A stretch of 40,454 bases of DNA from Nitrosopumilales archaeon (GCA_016838845.1 JAEHKV010000161.1:1-40454); one strand, 5' to 3'. Shown: positions 32,360-40,454, numbered from the stretch's first letter. Program-made: numbers and translations. Notes: generated by a model not told the origin, from the sequence alone.

Positions 32360-33074
32360 GCTTTACCACCATTATGGAAAAATATTTTGTAGTTAAGGTA
32401 TCCTTAGTAACCTGACCCAGTGTAAGTTTCCTTACGATTTCATTTTCGGTGTCAAGATCTTGTCCAATTGCAAAAATTGAGTTATCTGGAAAACCAGCCT
32501 CCTTCAATAGCTCTATTACTTGATCAAAATATTTACCGTCTTTTAGAAAGACCATTGTGTCTGAATTTTTTGCTAGTTCTTTGACTTTAGAAAGATCATA
32601 ACAAGATGGAATGACAGAAATTTTTTCTGCGCCTTCTCCTAAACTGATGCCAACTTTAGATGCAAAGGTAAACATGGAAACTATTCCAGGAATAACTGTG
32701 ATTTTGATTTCTGGGTATTTGGTTTCAAGTTCTCTGTGTAAGTAGATCCATGTGCTGTAAAGATATGGATCGCCAACTGTTAGATATACAACTTTTTTCC
32801 CAGAAAGGACACTTTCTGCGAGAATTCGTGAATTTTTTTCCCAAGTTGTTTCAAGAATGTCCTTATCTTTAGTCATTGGAAAAATCAAGTTTGTGATTTC
32901 TTGGTTCTTTGTTTTGTCAAGTATTGGAGAAACAACTGATAATGCAAAACTAGGTTTGCCTTCTTTAGATGTAGGACACATTATTACATCTGCATTTTGA
33001 ATAGCCTTAACAGCTTTAACTGTTAAAAGATCTGGATCGCCCGGACCACAACCAACAGCAATTAATTCAGGCAT
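32352..33074 (-). CDS. cbiL: Precorrin-2 / cobalt-precorrin-2 C20-methyltransferase
   Basis: Methylates C20, the first ring-modifying methylation after cobalt insertion. 240 residues with LIAVGCGPGDPDLLTVKA at the start, VIMCPTSKEGKPS (typical of CbiL/CobI), YLTVGDPYLYSTW, VIPGIVSMFTFASKVGI, and MVFLKDGKYFDQVI. The gene lies between cbiT and cbiF on the minus strand with an eight-base overlap with cbiF. Confidence 0.94.
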   Translation of the reverse strand: MPELIAVGCGPGDPDLLTVKAVKAIQNADVIMCPTSKEGKPSFALSVVSPILDKTKNQEITNLIFPMTKDKDILETTWEKNSRILAESVLSGKKVVYLTVGDPYLYSTWIYLHRELETKYPEIKITVIPGIVSMFTFASKVGISLGEGAEKISVIPSCYDLSKVKELAKNSDTMVFLKDGKYFDQVIELLKEAGFPDNSIFAIGQDLDTENEIVRKLTLGQVTKDTLTTKYFSIMVVKRV

Positions 33075-33116
33075 AAAAAATCTGTCTTTCTCCTAAATTA
33101 AAATCTAGACTTGGTG

Positions 33117-33719
33117 TTAAATTTTTGTTGCAGAAATAATAGTTACTGGATTTCGTGCAAGCATCATCGTTCCAGTCGAAGTTTTTCGACTTTTAGAAAT
33201 AGTAACTTGAGTAATATCTACAGACGTAAACTTGAGTTTATTAATTACTTCTAGAACTGAAAACAAAGTTTCAATTAAGATCGTTCCAATGACAATACGT
33301 CCTTCAGGCTTTAATTTAGAATTGCATATCTCTACTATATCTTTAGTATCACCTCCTGTTCCACCAATAAAGATAGTATCTGCCTGGGGTAGTTTTGAGA
33401 TCTTTTCTTTTGCATCACCCAAAATTACAGTTACGTTTGAAATACCGAATTTCTCAAGATTTTTCTTAGTAAGTTCAATTGCCTTAGGATCAATATCAAT
33501 AGAATAAACCGTTCCTGAAGGTTCTATCTGAAGCGCAGTCTCAACAGAAATTGATCCACTACCACAACCAATATCGTAAACTGTGTATCCTGGTTCTAGT
33601 CTTCCTTTTGCGATTTGTACAACTCGTACCTCTTCTTTGGTAATTGGAACTTGATCTGTTCTCTCAAAGTCCTCATCGGGTATACCAGGAGTTTTGTATT
33701 TCCACATTTGACTAGTCAC
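33117..33719 (-). CDS. cbiT: Cobalt-precorrin-6B C15-methyltransferase (decarboxylating)
   Basis: A 200-residue class I SAM methyltransferase. The start GIPDEDFERTDQVPITKEEVR is the CbiT signature; YDIGCGSGSISVETAL is motif I, followed by YSIDIDPKAIELT, and DTIFIGGTGGDTKDI. It methylates C15 and decarboxylates the C12 acetate. CbiE (C5 methylation), which is often fused to or next to CbiT, is not visible in the window. The gene follows the membrane-protein ORF by nine bases. Confidence 0.94.
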   Translation of the reverse strand: MTSQMWKYKTPGIPDEDFERTDQVPITKEEVRVVQIAKGRLEPGYTVYDIGCGSGSISVETALQIEPSGTVYSIDIDPKAIELTKKNLEKFGISNVTVILGDAKEKISKLPQADTIFIGGTGGDTKDIVEICNSKLKPEGRIVIGTILIETLFSVLEVINKLKFTSVDITQVTISKSRKTSTGTMMLARNPVTIISATKI

Positions 33720-33728
33720 AACTCAAAA

Positions 33729-34202
33729 CTAAGGAAATGGTATTGCAACACCACTTTCGTTTCCTGTGATATTCACAAGGGTATACGATACAATCCATGA
33801 GAAAAGATAGAGAAATACAAAACTACCAATAGCTGTTGTAACAAGTTTTTTCCTATCAGAGCGAGGTAGTTGCATTTTCATCCCTTTAGCGATTCCGACA
33901 GAAACAATGAAAATAATAATCATGAATGCAACCGAAGCCCAACGTCTATCTTCGCCTTCAATAGAATCGAAAATGAAGGTGGCTGCAGTTCCAGCAATTA
34001 GTGCAAGTGCAATACGTAGCCAAAACAACTTGTTTATCATGTATTTGTTACGGCTTGTCTCATACTCACTAGCTACAGGTCCTGTTGGAGGAATGTCTTT
34101 TTCTGTAGGTGGGGTTTGTTCCTCATCTGGTTCAGGTTCGGACTTTTTTTCATCCTCTGGGTCTGGTGTCGGTGGTGATTTTTTCTTCTTATACTTAGCC
34201 AA
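33729..34202 (-). CDS. Three-span membrane protein leading the cbiT-cbiL-cbiF operon
   Basis: A 157-residue protein. The first 55 residues are charged and proline-rich (PPTPDPEDEKKSEPEPDEEQ) and probably disordered in the cytoplasm. Three hydrophobic helices follow: RIALALIAGTAATFIFDSI, VAFMIIIFIVSVGIAKG and GSFVFLYLFSWIVSYTLV. It ends near a possible sequon (NITGNES). No metal-ligand pattern is seen. The position nine bases before cbiT suggests a link to cobalamin synthesis, for example a cobalt or precursor transport partner, but the sequence does not show it. Confidence 0.68.
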   Translation of the reverse strand: MAKYKKKKSPPTPDPEDEKKSEPEPDEEQTPPTEKDIPPTGPVASEYETSRNKYMINKLFWLRIALALIAGTAATFIFDSIEGEDRRWASVAFMIIIFIVSVGIAKGMKMQLPRSDRKKLVTTAIGSFVFLYLFSWIVSYTLVNITGNESGVAIPFP

Positions 34203-34307
34203 TGAAATTTCTAGCTTGACTGAGAATTTGCCTCGTTTAAAATCTTTGGCTGAGAGGCTCGGATGAAGTAGTAAGAATATAATTTCAGACTTTGTGCATG
34301 TTTTGGT

Positions 34308-36230
34308 ATGACACTTTCAGGAATTGAGTTGAGATATCTGATAAATGAAATTTCCAAGAGTACGGGAGGCTACTATGTAAGTAATATCTATGGTATTACA
34401 AAGGACAGTTTACTTTTCAAGTTACATCATCCAGAAGAACACGACATACTGCTAATGGTTTCAACGTTTGGATTGTGGATTAGTTCTGTAAAAATAGATA
34501 AAATTGAACAGAATAAACTACTCAAACGTTTTAGAAATGATCTGTTACGACTAAAAATTACAAAGATAGAACAGCTAGGAGATGAAAGGATTGCTTATCT
34601 AACCTTTTCGGGTTTTGATAAGGAGTTTGTTCTTGTTGGAGAATTTTTTGGTGATGGCAATATTATCCTGTGTAACAAAGAAATGAAAATTCTTGCATTA
34701 TTACATTCTATTGATGTTCGGCATAGAAAATTAGGAGTGGGTTTACAATATACGCCACCCCCACAAAAAGGGTACAACATTTTTGATATTACTGAGAAAG
34801 AAATTGCAGAGATCAAAACATCATCAATTCCTGCAGCCAACTGGATTGGTAGAACTTTGGGATTACCAAAGAGATTCGTGGAAGAAATTTTTCATATGTC
34901 AAATGTTGATCCGAAGACTAAAGGGCCTGAACTTGCTAATGATGATATAAAACAAATCTATGAATCAACAATGTTACTAGTAAATAAAATTGTGAAGGGA
35001 CAACATAATCCAATTATTATACATGGTGAAAAAACCTCAGACATATCTCCTGTAACACTAGGAGGCATCAAGAACTATTCAGAGGTGTCTAGTTTTATGG
35101 AGGGCTTGGATACAGTCTTTACTGAAAATATTGTTGTTGCCGGAAAAACTATTCAATCAAGCTCTGTAACTAAAAAAATTAATGATCTTGAAACAAAATT
35201 AGAAGAACAATTAAAAGCAATTGATCAAGTTAGAGAAAAATCCCGAGCAATTGTTACTGTTGCAAAATCAATATCAGACATGAACACGAAGGGAATTACA
35301 TCTATTGAAGATACCAAAGCCAAACAGACTCTTGAAAAAAATCATGCTCAATTAATCAAAGAGAAAGGCATTTTTGCCCTCAAGATTCTTGATGAAAAAA
35401 TAAAGATTGATACCAAGTCCTCACTCCTTGCAATAGCATCTATTCTGTTTGATGAATCCAAAAAACAATCAGCAGCAACAAACTCTATACAAAAACTAAT
35501 GAAAAAAACAGAGAAGGACATTACAAAACTTTCAAGTCAAGCCAAAGTTGCTGAAGAATCAGTTACGTTTTCAGAAGTAAGAAAGAAAAACTGGTTTGAG
35601 AGATATAGATGGTTCTACACATCTGATGGACTTTTAGCAATAGGTGGTCGTGACTCTTCTTCTAATTCTGCTTTAGTTAGAAAACATTTAGAAAAAAACG
35701 ACAAAGTTTTTCATGCTGAAGTTTTTGGTTCACCCTTTTTTATTTTAAAAGATAACAGTGATCCACCCCTTTCAAGTCTGAACGAAGTTGCACATGCAAC
35801 TGTTTGTTTTAGTAGAGCGTGGAGGGAAGCAATGTATGGAATGAGTGCTTATTGGATTAATCCAGAACAAGTTAAAAAATCGGCGCCAAGTGGACAATAT
35901 CTTCCAAAGGGTTCTTTTACAATTGATGGTAAAAGAAATTTTGTAAAGATTTCCTCGTTAAAACTTGCTGTGGGTATTTTGCAAAAAGATGAAAATTTTT
36001 TGTTGACTTGTGGACCAATAAAACCAATTAAAGAGAATTGTGTTTGTTATAGTATCATTGAACCTGGTAGTTTAGAAATGACTGATGTTGCTAAAAAAAT
36101 TAGAAAAGAATTTTTGGGAAGGAAGGAAGACATTGTAAAATTAATGAGTATAGATGAGTTTACGAGAATTTTACCTGCAGGAAAAAGTCACGTTGTTGAA
36201 TCAAGCATAGGTAAAGTATCCATTGAGTAG
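34308..36230 (+). CDS. rqcH: Ribosome quality-control factor RqcH (NEMF/Rqc2/FbpA family)
   Basis: RqcH binds large ribosomal subunits carrying stalled peptidyl-tRNA and adds C-terminal tails (alanine in bacteria). The 640 residues include the NFACT-N domain with the conserved D-x-R near LLHSIDVRHRKLG, a long coiled-coil middle (about residues 285-410), and an NFACT-R domain with TSDGLLAIGGRDSSSNS and FHAEVFGSPFFILK. A HATVCFSRAWREAMYGM segment and PSGQYLPKGSFTI follow. ATG 34308 is about 27 bases after a TATA-like AATATAATTT, so it is probably leaderless. It leads a tight three-gene plus-strand run. Confidence 0.93.
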   Translation: MTLSGIELRYLINEISKSTGGYYVSNIYGITKDSLLFKLHHPEEHDILLMVSTFGLWISSVKIDKIEQNKLLKRFRNDLLRLKITKIEQLGDERIAYLTFSGFDKEFVLVGEFFGDGNIILCNKEMKILALLHSIDVRHRKLGVGLQYTPPPQKGYNIFDITEKEIAEIKTSSIPAANWIGRTLGLPKRFVEEIFHMSNVDPKTKGPELANDDIKQIYESTMLLVNKIVKGQHNPIIIHGEKTSDISPVTLGGIKNYSEVSSFMEGLDTVFTENIVVAGKTIQSSSVTKKINDLETKLEEQLKAIDQVREKSRAIVTVAKSISDMNTKGITSIEDTKAKQTLEKNHAQLIKEKGIFALKILDEKIKIDTKSSLLAIASILFDESKKQSAATNSIQKLMKKTEKDITKLSSQAKVAEESVTFSEVRKKNWFERYRWFYTSDGLLAIGGRDSSSNSALVRKHLEKNDKVFHAEVFGSPFFILKDNSDPPLSSLNEVAHATVCFSRAWREAMYGMSAYWINPEQVKKSAPSGQYLPKGSFTIDGKRNFVKISSLKLAVGILQKDENFLLTCGPIKPIKENCVCYSIIEPGSLEMTDVAKKIRKEFLGRKEDIVKLMSIDEFTRILPAGKSHVVESSIGKVSIE

Positions 36231-36708
36231 TAAACAACCAATGTTTTTAGTAGATGCAATGCTTGGAAATATAGCTAAAAAACTAAGATTGTTGGGATAT
36301 GATTCTGAATATTCATCTAACATGAATGATGATGAACTAGTCTTGAGAGCCAAGAAAGAAAATCGTATTATAATTACAAAAGATGAACTGCTTTCACACC
36401 AAGCCAGAAAAAAGAATGTGCCACTTATTCATGTAACAAAAAATGATGAAGTTGGGCAGATAGTACAAATCTATAAAAATTTAGAATTTACCAAGTCTGT
36501 AATCAGTAGTGCCAAGACAAGATGTACTATCTGTAATGGTCAATTAGATTCAATAGATAAAGACCAAGTTACAACCAAAGTCCCAGATGGTGTTCTAGAA
36601 CAGACAGATCATTTTTGGAAATGCAGTGAATGTGATAAAATCTATTGGGAAGGAAGCCACATTAAGAATTTACAAAAATTTGTGATAGGATTAAATGAAA
36701 AATTATAA
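36223..36708 (+). CDS. Mut7-C RNase-domain protein with zinc ribbon
   Basis: A 161-residue protein with the PIN-like Mut7-C fold: FLVDAMLGNIAKKLRLLGYD, then RIIITKDELL with conserved acidic residues, and VIHVTKNDE-type strand (LIHVTKNDEV). A zinc ribbon closes it (RCTICNGQ and KCSECDKIYW). These are predicted RNases of unknown target. The start is TTG 36223 (eight-base overlap with rqcH) or ATG 36241; I list the longer. The coupling to RqcH suggests work in the same process, such as handling stalled mRNA or tRNA, but this is inferred. Confidence 0.85.
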   Translation: MSSKQPMFLVDAMLGNIAKKLRLLGYDSEYSSNMNDDELVLRAKKENRIIITKDELLSHQARKKNVPLIHVTKNDEVGQIVQIYKNLEFTKSVISSAKTRCTICNGQLDSIDKDQVTTKVPDGVLEQTDHFWKCSECDKIYWEGSHIKNLQKFVIGLNEKL

Positions 36709-37300
36709 TCAGATTTCTAAAGAAGATGGAGAAATACTCGTCAAAACTGCAAGACGTGTGGTTACAGAATATCTTAATTCAAGAACAAAAGCTAAACTTG
36801 ATGAAAAATTTGAAGCTAGTTTTTCGTTCAATTCTGGCGTATTTGTAACTCTCAACAATCAGATGGGGTTACGTGGTTGTGTTGGCTATCCTCTTCCTGA
36901 TAAAAAATTGTACAATGCACTTGTAGATGCTGCTATATCTTCAGCGACTGAGGATCCTAGATTTCCATCAGTGAACGCTCAAGAACTTGAAGAAATTACA
37001 TTTGAGGTAACAGTTCTTACTCCTCCTGAAGTAATTCATGTGTCAGATACGAAAGAGTATCCCTCTCAGATTAAAGTGGGAAGGGATGGTTTGATAGTAA
37101 AATGTGGCTTTAATTCTGGTATACTACTTCCTCAAGTTCCAATAGAGTATCGATGGACAGAGGAAGAATTTCTAAGTCATACATGTGAAAAGGCTGGACT
37201 GCCCAAGGATTGTTGGAGAGATAAAGAAACTCAAGTACAAAAATTTGAAGGTGTTGTTTTCAAGGAAGAGGCGCCTAAAGGCAAAGTTGTGAGAGAATAA
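36695..37300 (+). CDS. AMMECR1-family protein
   Basis: A 201-residue protein with the family signature LRGCVGYP, followed by ALVDAAISSATEDPRFPSV and EITFEVTVLTPPE, and the late WTEEEFLSHTCEKAGLPKD. The fold is conserved from archaea to humans and its reaction is unknown. The ATG lies inside the last 14 bases of the Mut7-C gene, so translation is coupled. The three genes 34308-37300 look like one transcript. Confidence 0.93.
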   Translation: MKNYNQISKEDGEILVKTARRVVTEYLNSRTKAKLDEKFEASFSFNSGVFVTLNNQMGLRGCVGYPLPDKKLYNALVDAAISSATEDPRFPSVNAQELEEITFEVTVLTPPEVIHVSDTKEYPSQIKVGRDGLIVKCGFNSGILLPQVPIEYRWTEEEFLSHTCEKAGLPKDCWRDKETQVQKFEGVVFKEEAPKGKVVRE

Positions 37301-37306
37301 CTATAG

Positions 37307-37684
37307 TTATTTTATCAAGTCATTGTCAATTGTTATTTCATTACCATTTACTAATGAGTCATATTCTTCTTTTGTGACAACCACAAGTGGAATGTTTGCA
37401 AGTGCACAACCTGAGGCTACGGTAAGATCAGCCTTTTGACAAATCATTGCACGCGGAGCTGAATTATTTGCCTTTAACGAATAAATTGTATATGCACCAA
37501 CACTACTACCTATTCCATGTGGAAAAACCAGAACAACATCTCTAACAGACTTTTGATAAAGATCATGGCTTTGATCTCTGATGATTCCTGTTTTTTTATC
37601 TACTGCGCCAAGAAAATTAATTGGATTATTTGATTTTAGTATGATTCCTTTGGCAGTTCCTTGAACAATAGTCTTCATTGTCAC
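37307..37684 (-). CDS. Phosphomevalonate dehydratase, small subunit (aconitase X swivel, DUF126)
   Basis: A 125-residue swivel-domain protein. VQGTAKGIILKSNNPINFLGAVDKK and VLVFPHGIGSSVGAYTIYSL are typical of DUF126. With the large subunit it dehydrates mevalonate 5-phosphate to trans-anhydromevalonate 5-phosphate in the archaeal modified mevalonate pathway. Its start overlaps the large-subunit stop by four bases, as expected for a two-subunit enzyme. It is convergent with the AMMECR1 gene across six bases. Confidence 0.93.
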   Translation of the reverse strand: MTMKTIVQGTAKGIILKSNNPINFLGAVDKKTGIIRDQSHDLYQKSVRDVVLVFPHGIGSSVGAYTIYSLKANNSAPRAMICQKADLTVASGCALANIPLVVVTKEEYDSLVNGNEITIDNDLIK

Positions 37685-38838
37685 TTGGTTTCATCCCTAA
37701 CAATTTCTGAAAGTGGCTTTAGATTTACTTCTACACCATTTGAATTCTTTAGATAATAAGCTCCTTTAATGCTATTTGTTGTAACAGAATCAACGTCTTT
37801 CTTGTCTATAAGAGGAGTTAAGCAAGTACAACAATCAGAATAAATTTCACACCCAGCTTTCTCCAAATTGTTTATGTGACCTAATTTTCTTGCTTGTTGT
37901 TGAACAGCTCTTGGGCAAAAGACCATACATCGTTTTTTGAATGATTTATTCTGTAACATTAAAGCCAAGTCAGAAACTTCCTCTAGACCTAATTGTGGAC
38001 TACCAAGTGTAATCAAATCACCTTTGTCTGTTGTGTTTAGTTCATCATGGATCTTTTGCATTTCTTGTTCATCAAAATCTATTTTTTCTGTTTGATCATT
38101 ATCATCGCCAAGAATAAACTTACCACAAGTTCCTGATGTACCCATACCAGCGCAAAGTGATTTACAACTACGTTTGTCTAGTTCGTTTACACCAGAAATT
38201 TTCACAGAGTTATCAGCAACTTTTCCTGCAAAGAAACCAAGCATTCCATAAGTTAATTCGTTTGGATTATCAACTTTCATTTGTATTGTAACGTTATGTG
38301 TGTCCTGATCTTTTCTAAGATCAGAGTATGGACTTTTGCCAGTTAATGCACTAGCTAATGCACTAAATGCACTTTCTTTGTTTGTTTTAAGATTAGCAAT
38401 AGAATTTGCATATATTGCTGCATTAGTTTCTGCAAATGATACTTGTGTGTTTTTTTCAGGAAGATCAAATATTTCATATGGTATACAAGAGAATGATAGT
38501 GTCACACCCATTCGTTCATAAGATTTTCTAATGCTTTGTTGCTTTTCAATAAAGTCTTCATCAAGATCAAACTTAGAAACACTATCAATATCAAATCCCA
38601 TAGGATTCAATGTTGTTTTAACTTTAACACGAGCAGTTTGACTTAGCTTTGATAGAAACTCTTCACCTGCATCTCCTATAGTGTTATAGTTAACGCCAGA
38701 AAGATGTGACCATTCAATCGGAATTAATCTTTCTGCGTTTGTAGCTTCACCAGTAGCTACTAAGATTCTGTACGCAAGTTCTAATGTTTCTCCTTGTTCT
38801 CCTTTAAGTGCTGCTTCTTCATCTTTGGTTAATTCCAT
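37681..38838 (-). CDS. Phosphomevalonate dehydratase, large subunit (aconitase X, DUF521)
   Basis: A 385-residue aconitase-X catalytic subunit. Landmarks are MELTKDEEAALKGEQGE at the start, IPIEWSHLSGVNYNTIGDAG, the cysteines in GMGTSGTCGKFIL, and the CPRAVQQQARKLGH and CTCLTPLI segments, where cluster-binding cysteines are expected. It uses an iron-sulphur cluster to dehydrate mevalonate 5-phosphate for isoprenoid lipid synthesis, the membrane lipids of archaea. It is translated just before the small subunit. Confidence 0.93.
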   Translation of the reverse strand: MELTKDEEAALKGEQGETLELAYRILVATGEATNAERLIPIEWSHLSGVNYNTIGDAGEEFLSKLSQTARVKVKTTLNPMGFDIDSVSKFDLDEDFIEKQQSIRKSYERMGVTLSFSCIPYEIFDLPEKNTQVSFAETNAAIYANSIANLKTNKESAFSALASALTGKSPYSDLRKDQDTHNVTIQMKVDNPNELTYGMLGFFAGKVADNSVKISGVNELDKRSCKSLCAGMGTSGTCGKFILGDDNDQTEKIDFDEQEMQKIHDELNTTDKGDLITLGSPQLGLEEVSDLALMLQNKSFKKRCMVFCPRAVQQQARKLGHINNLEKAGCEIYSDCCTCLTPLIDKKDVDSVTTNSIKGAYYLKNSNGVEVNLKPLSEIVRDETK

Positions 38839-39259
38839 TAGCTGTCTTCATTATGACAAGTATAATAATTGTGATTAAAGATGTATCATGAAAAAATTCC
38901 TTCGTTACAATCTTATGTTATAGAATTGTTTTACTAAAAATTATTTTTTTCTTGTCTATGTTAAAATGGTATTTCTTAGATATTCTAGAATTTTAGAATT
39001 GATAAATTGTAAAAAGTTTGTCCAAAAATATGGTTCCGATTTGGAATCAAACATAGTCTTGATTTCCGCATTGGATCCTAGTCTTTAGGAATAATTCCGT
39101 GGGTCTTATGGGTATTTTTCGCACAAGTATTGTCATGGTGAAATCAAACGAAAATGTGATTATAGAGTACTGTATAGTCCTATCTTCATACTATCATATG
39201 ATATTAATTTTTGATCAAAACCATAAAAACATTTTGAATTTAGCTGGAGGTTTTCATTT
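38839..39259. promoter_or_regulatory. 421-base gap with two adjacent 12-base palindromes before the surface-protein gene
   Basis: No ORF. TATCATATGATA (39192-39203) and TTTTGATCAAAA (39209-39220) are both perfect palindromes, centres 17 bases apart. ATATTAATTT at 39201-39210 is a TATA candidate, which would place both palindromes over and just after it. A Shine-Dalgarno-like GGAGG at 39246-39250 lies ten bases before the TTG start, unusual for this window and consistent with a leadered transcript. The left part of the gap is plain AT-rich sequence with a small TTCC/GGAA hairpin near 39032-39044. Confidence 0.45.
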
Positions 39260-40454
39260 TTGAAAAATTTTAAGCTTGTAACATTATTTTTGATTTTTGT
39301 AATTACAACATCACCAACAATGTTTGTTGATCAAAAAGCTTTTGCAATTGATCTTGAACAACAAACAATTTTAGAAAACAAACAAATCATTGAACAAAAA
39401 GATCTAACACAAAAACCAAAACATCATTTCATTACATTACATGAATCTATTTCAATTCAAATAAATGATGAAAAGAAAAATTCAGAGCTACAAAATCCAC
39501 AACATGTTGTTGTTGACTTACATGAAATAATTTCAATTTCAGATGTTACAGCTGATGATTCAGTAATTATTATGATAAAAACAAATGCTGATAGAAAAAC
39601 TATGATGGAAAGAATCTTTGATAGAACAAAACTCAACAATGTTATTTTAAATTCCAACATGTATTCTGTTGAAGATGGACTAACATTAGCTTCTTTAGCT
39701 GACACACCTCAATCTGAAACTTACAATGGTTTAGAATTACAGATTGAACAAAGTCTTCCAATATTTTTAATTGACTTTTCTGTTTCAGAAAAACAATTAG
39801 ATGTACTTTATGAAAGTGTTGATGAAGTAGCTGATCAAATAATCATTACAACAACTTCGTTGTTTGATGTAAACAGTCCAATCTTTTTGTTAATGTTGCC
39901 TCTTGCTGGTTTTGTCCTAATTCGTATTGAAAATGATAAATTAGATTTTAATAGTTTGAAACGTGTTTTCTGTTTTGTTTTTGTTACAATTTTAATTTCA
40001 TCTGCTGTCATAACACCATTATCTATTTCATCAGCTTATTGGGGCGTTGCATATGCAGAAGAATTAACTGATGCACAGCCAACATCCGAAGATGAATCTA
40101 CAATAGATTCTTCAAGTCCTACAGAGACTAAGTCACAAGGAGCAGAGAAGGCTGCAGAGGCTCAAACAAAAGCAGCAGAGGTAGCTGTAGAAGCTCAAGC
40201 AGAAGCAGCAGAGCCAGTTGATGATATAATTCTAACAAATTTCCAAAGTCTTGGTGGTTCTATAACAACTGAATCAGTAGAGCCAGTAAACGTAACATCA
40301 GTAGAACCAGTTAATGCTACTTCAGTAGAGCCAGTAGTAGAAGAAGTAGTAGAGCCAGTTAACGCTACAACAGTTGAGCCAGTAGTAGAAGAAGTAGTAG
40401 AGCCAGTTAACGCAACATCAGTTGAGCCAGTTAATGCTACTTCAGTAGAGCCAG
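39260..40454 (+). CDS. Large secreted surface protein with sequon-rich repeats (cut by window edge)
   Basis: An open frame of 398 codons from TTG 39260 to the window end, with no stop. A signal peptide (LVTLFLIFVITTSPTMFVDQ, cleavage likely after KAFA, about residue 29) is followed by a globular region of about 170 residues (VVVDLHEIISIS, DGLTLASLADTP). Two hydrophobic stretches come next (SPIFLLMLPLAGFVLI near 207-222, and FCFVFVTILISSAVITPLSI near 234-253), then an alanine/glutamate-rich helix (EKAAEAQTKAAEVAVEAQAE). The tail is a perfect eight-residue repeat, EPV-x-x-x-x-V, with N-A-T or N-V-T sequons in many units. The function is unknown; a glycosylated stalk or S-layer-linked protein is plausible. 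GGAGG at 39246-39250 supports the start. Confidence 0.8.
   Translation, partial: MKNFKLVTLFLIFVITTSPTMFVDQKAFAIDLEQQTILENKQIIEQKDLTQKPKHHFITLHESISIQINDEKKNSELQNPQHVVVDLHEIISISDVTADDSVIIMIKTNADRKTMMERIFDRTKLNNVILNSNMYSVEDGLTLASLADTPQSETYNGLELQIEQSLPIFLIDFSVSEKQLDVLYESVDEVADQIIITTTSLFDVNSPIFLLMLPLAGFVLIRIENDKLDFNSLKRVFCFVFVTILISSAVITPLSISSAYWGVAYAEELTDAQPTSEDESTIDSSSPTETKSQGAEKAAEAQTKAAEVAVEAQAEAAEPVDDIILTNFQSLGGSITTESVEPVNVTSVEPVNATSVEPVVEEVVEPVNATTVEPVVEEVVEPVNATSVEPVNATSVEP
40280..40454 (+). repeat. 24-base tandem repeat, at least 7.3 units
   Basis: Starting at codon GAG 40280 the DNA repeats every 24 bases to the window end. Units encode EPVNVTSV, EPVNATSV, EPVVEEVV, EPVNATTV, EPVVEEVV, EPVNATSV, EPVNATSV and the start of another. 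Two unit types alternate: a sequon unit and an acidic unit. Five N-x-T sites appear in about 58 residues. Confidence 0.92.

Noticed and set aside
40280-40454. CRISPR array at the window end
   Set aside because: The 24-base units have no unique spacers and encode a regular peptide repeat in frame.

Overview
The window looks like the chromosome of an ammonia-oxidising archaeon of the Nitrososphaerota (Thaumarchaeota), close to Nitrosopumilus. The reasons are the AT-rich DNA, the archaeal information genes (aIF2 alpha and gamma, S6e, Nop10, LSm, PriS/PriL, archaeal AglB), an ESCRT-III-like CdvB, the two-part phosphomevalonate dehydratase, and a cobalt-early cobalamin pathway. Many genes have a TATA-like box about 25 bases before the start codon and no Shine-Dalgarno site, which fits leaderless transcription. 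GTG and TTG starts are common.

Layout. Positions 1-1155 (minus) hold the N-terminal part of an Lhr-type helicase, a 39-residue membrane protein overlapping it, and a RecA-family ATPase. Positions 1265-3535 hold LSm, MetK and a short-chain dehydrogenase. Positions 3578-9140 are the first cobalamin block: cbiD, cbiG, cbiX and cbiC in a tight plus-strand operon, then cbiA (minus) and the corrinoid adenosyltransferase. Positions 9179-15385 are mostly translation and RNP genes (aIF2 alpha, Nop10, aIF2 gamma, S6e, two tiny zinc ribbons) plus AglB, a PEBP protein and a PIN nuclease. A tRNA-Gly(CCC) follows at 15436. Positions 15566-21914 hold a glutamine amidotransferase, two proteins of unknown function (one a large UPF0182 membrane protein) and both primase subunits.

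Positions 21986-24230 are an accessory island. A 95-base direct repeat carrying the TATA box and first 22 codons of nfo (endonuclease IV) brackets about 2 kb of foreign-looking DNA. The island holds an in-frame fusion of the nfo start to an Orc1/Cdc6-like winged helix, a repeat- and hairpin-rich origin-like segment, a Fic-domain protein whose TATA box lies between perfect 12-base inverted repeats, and a candidate small structured RNA with its own TATA box and T-run. No integrase is visible, so this is probably a remnant of an integrated plasmid or virus, or an element moved in trans. The right-hand repeat leaves nfo intact.

Positions 24164-30733 hold nfo, glycyl-tRNA synthetase, several secreted or membrane proteins, a decayed gene, a GT2-GtrA glycosyltransferase and CdvB. 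Positions 30832-34202 are the second cobalamin block (cbiF, cbiL, cbiT, led by a three-helix membrane protein), next to a glutamate-racemase homologue that has serine in place of both catalytic cysteines. Positions 34308-38838 hold RqcH, a Mut7-C RNase-like protein, an AMMECR1 protein and phosphomevalonate dehydratase. The window ends inside a secreted protein whose visible tail is a perfect eight-residue repeat rich in N-glycosylation sequons. AglB and the GT2-GtrA enzyme in the same window could act on such a protein.

The two cobalamin blocks together supply most corrin-ring steps from cobalt insertion to adenosylation. CbiE, CbiH and CbiJ are not seen here.
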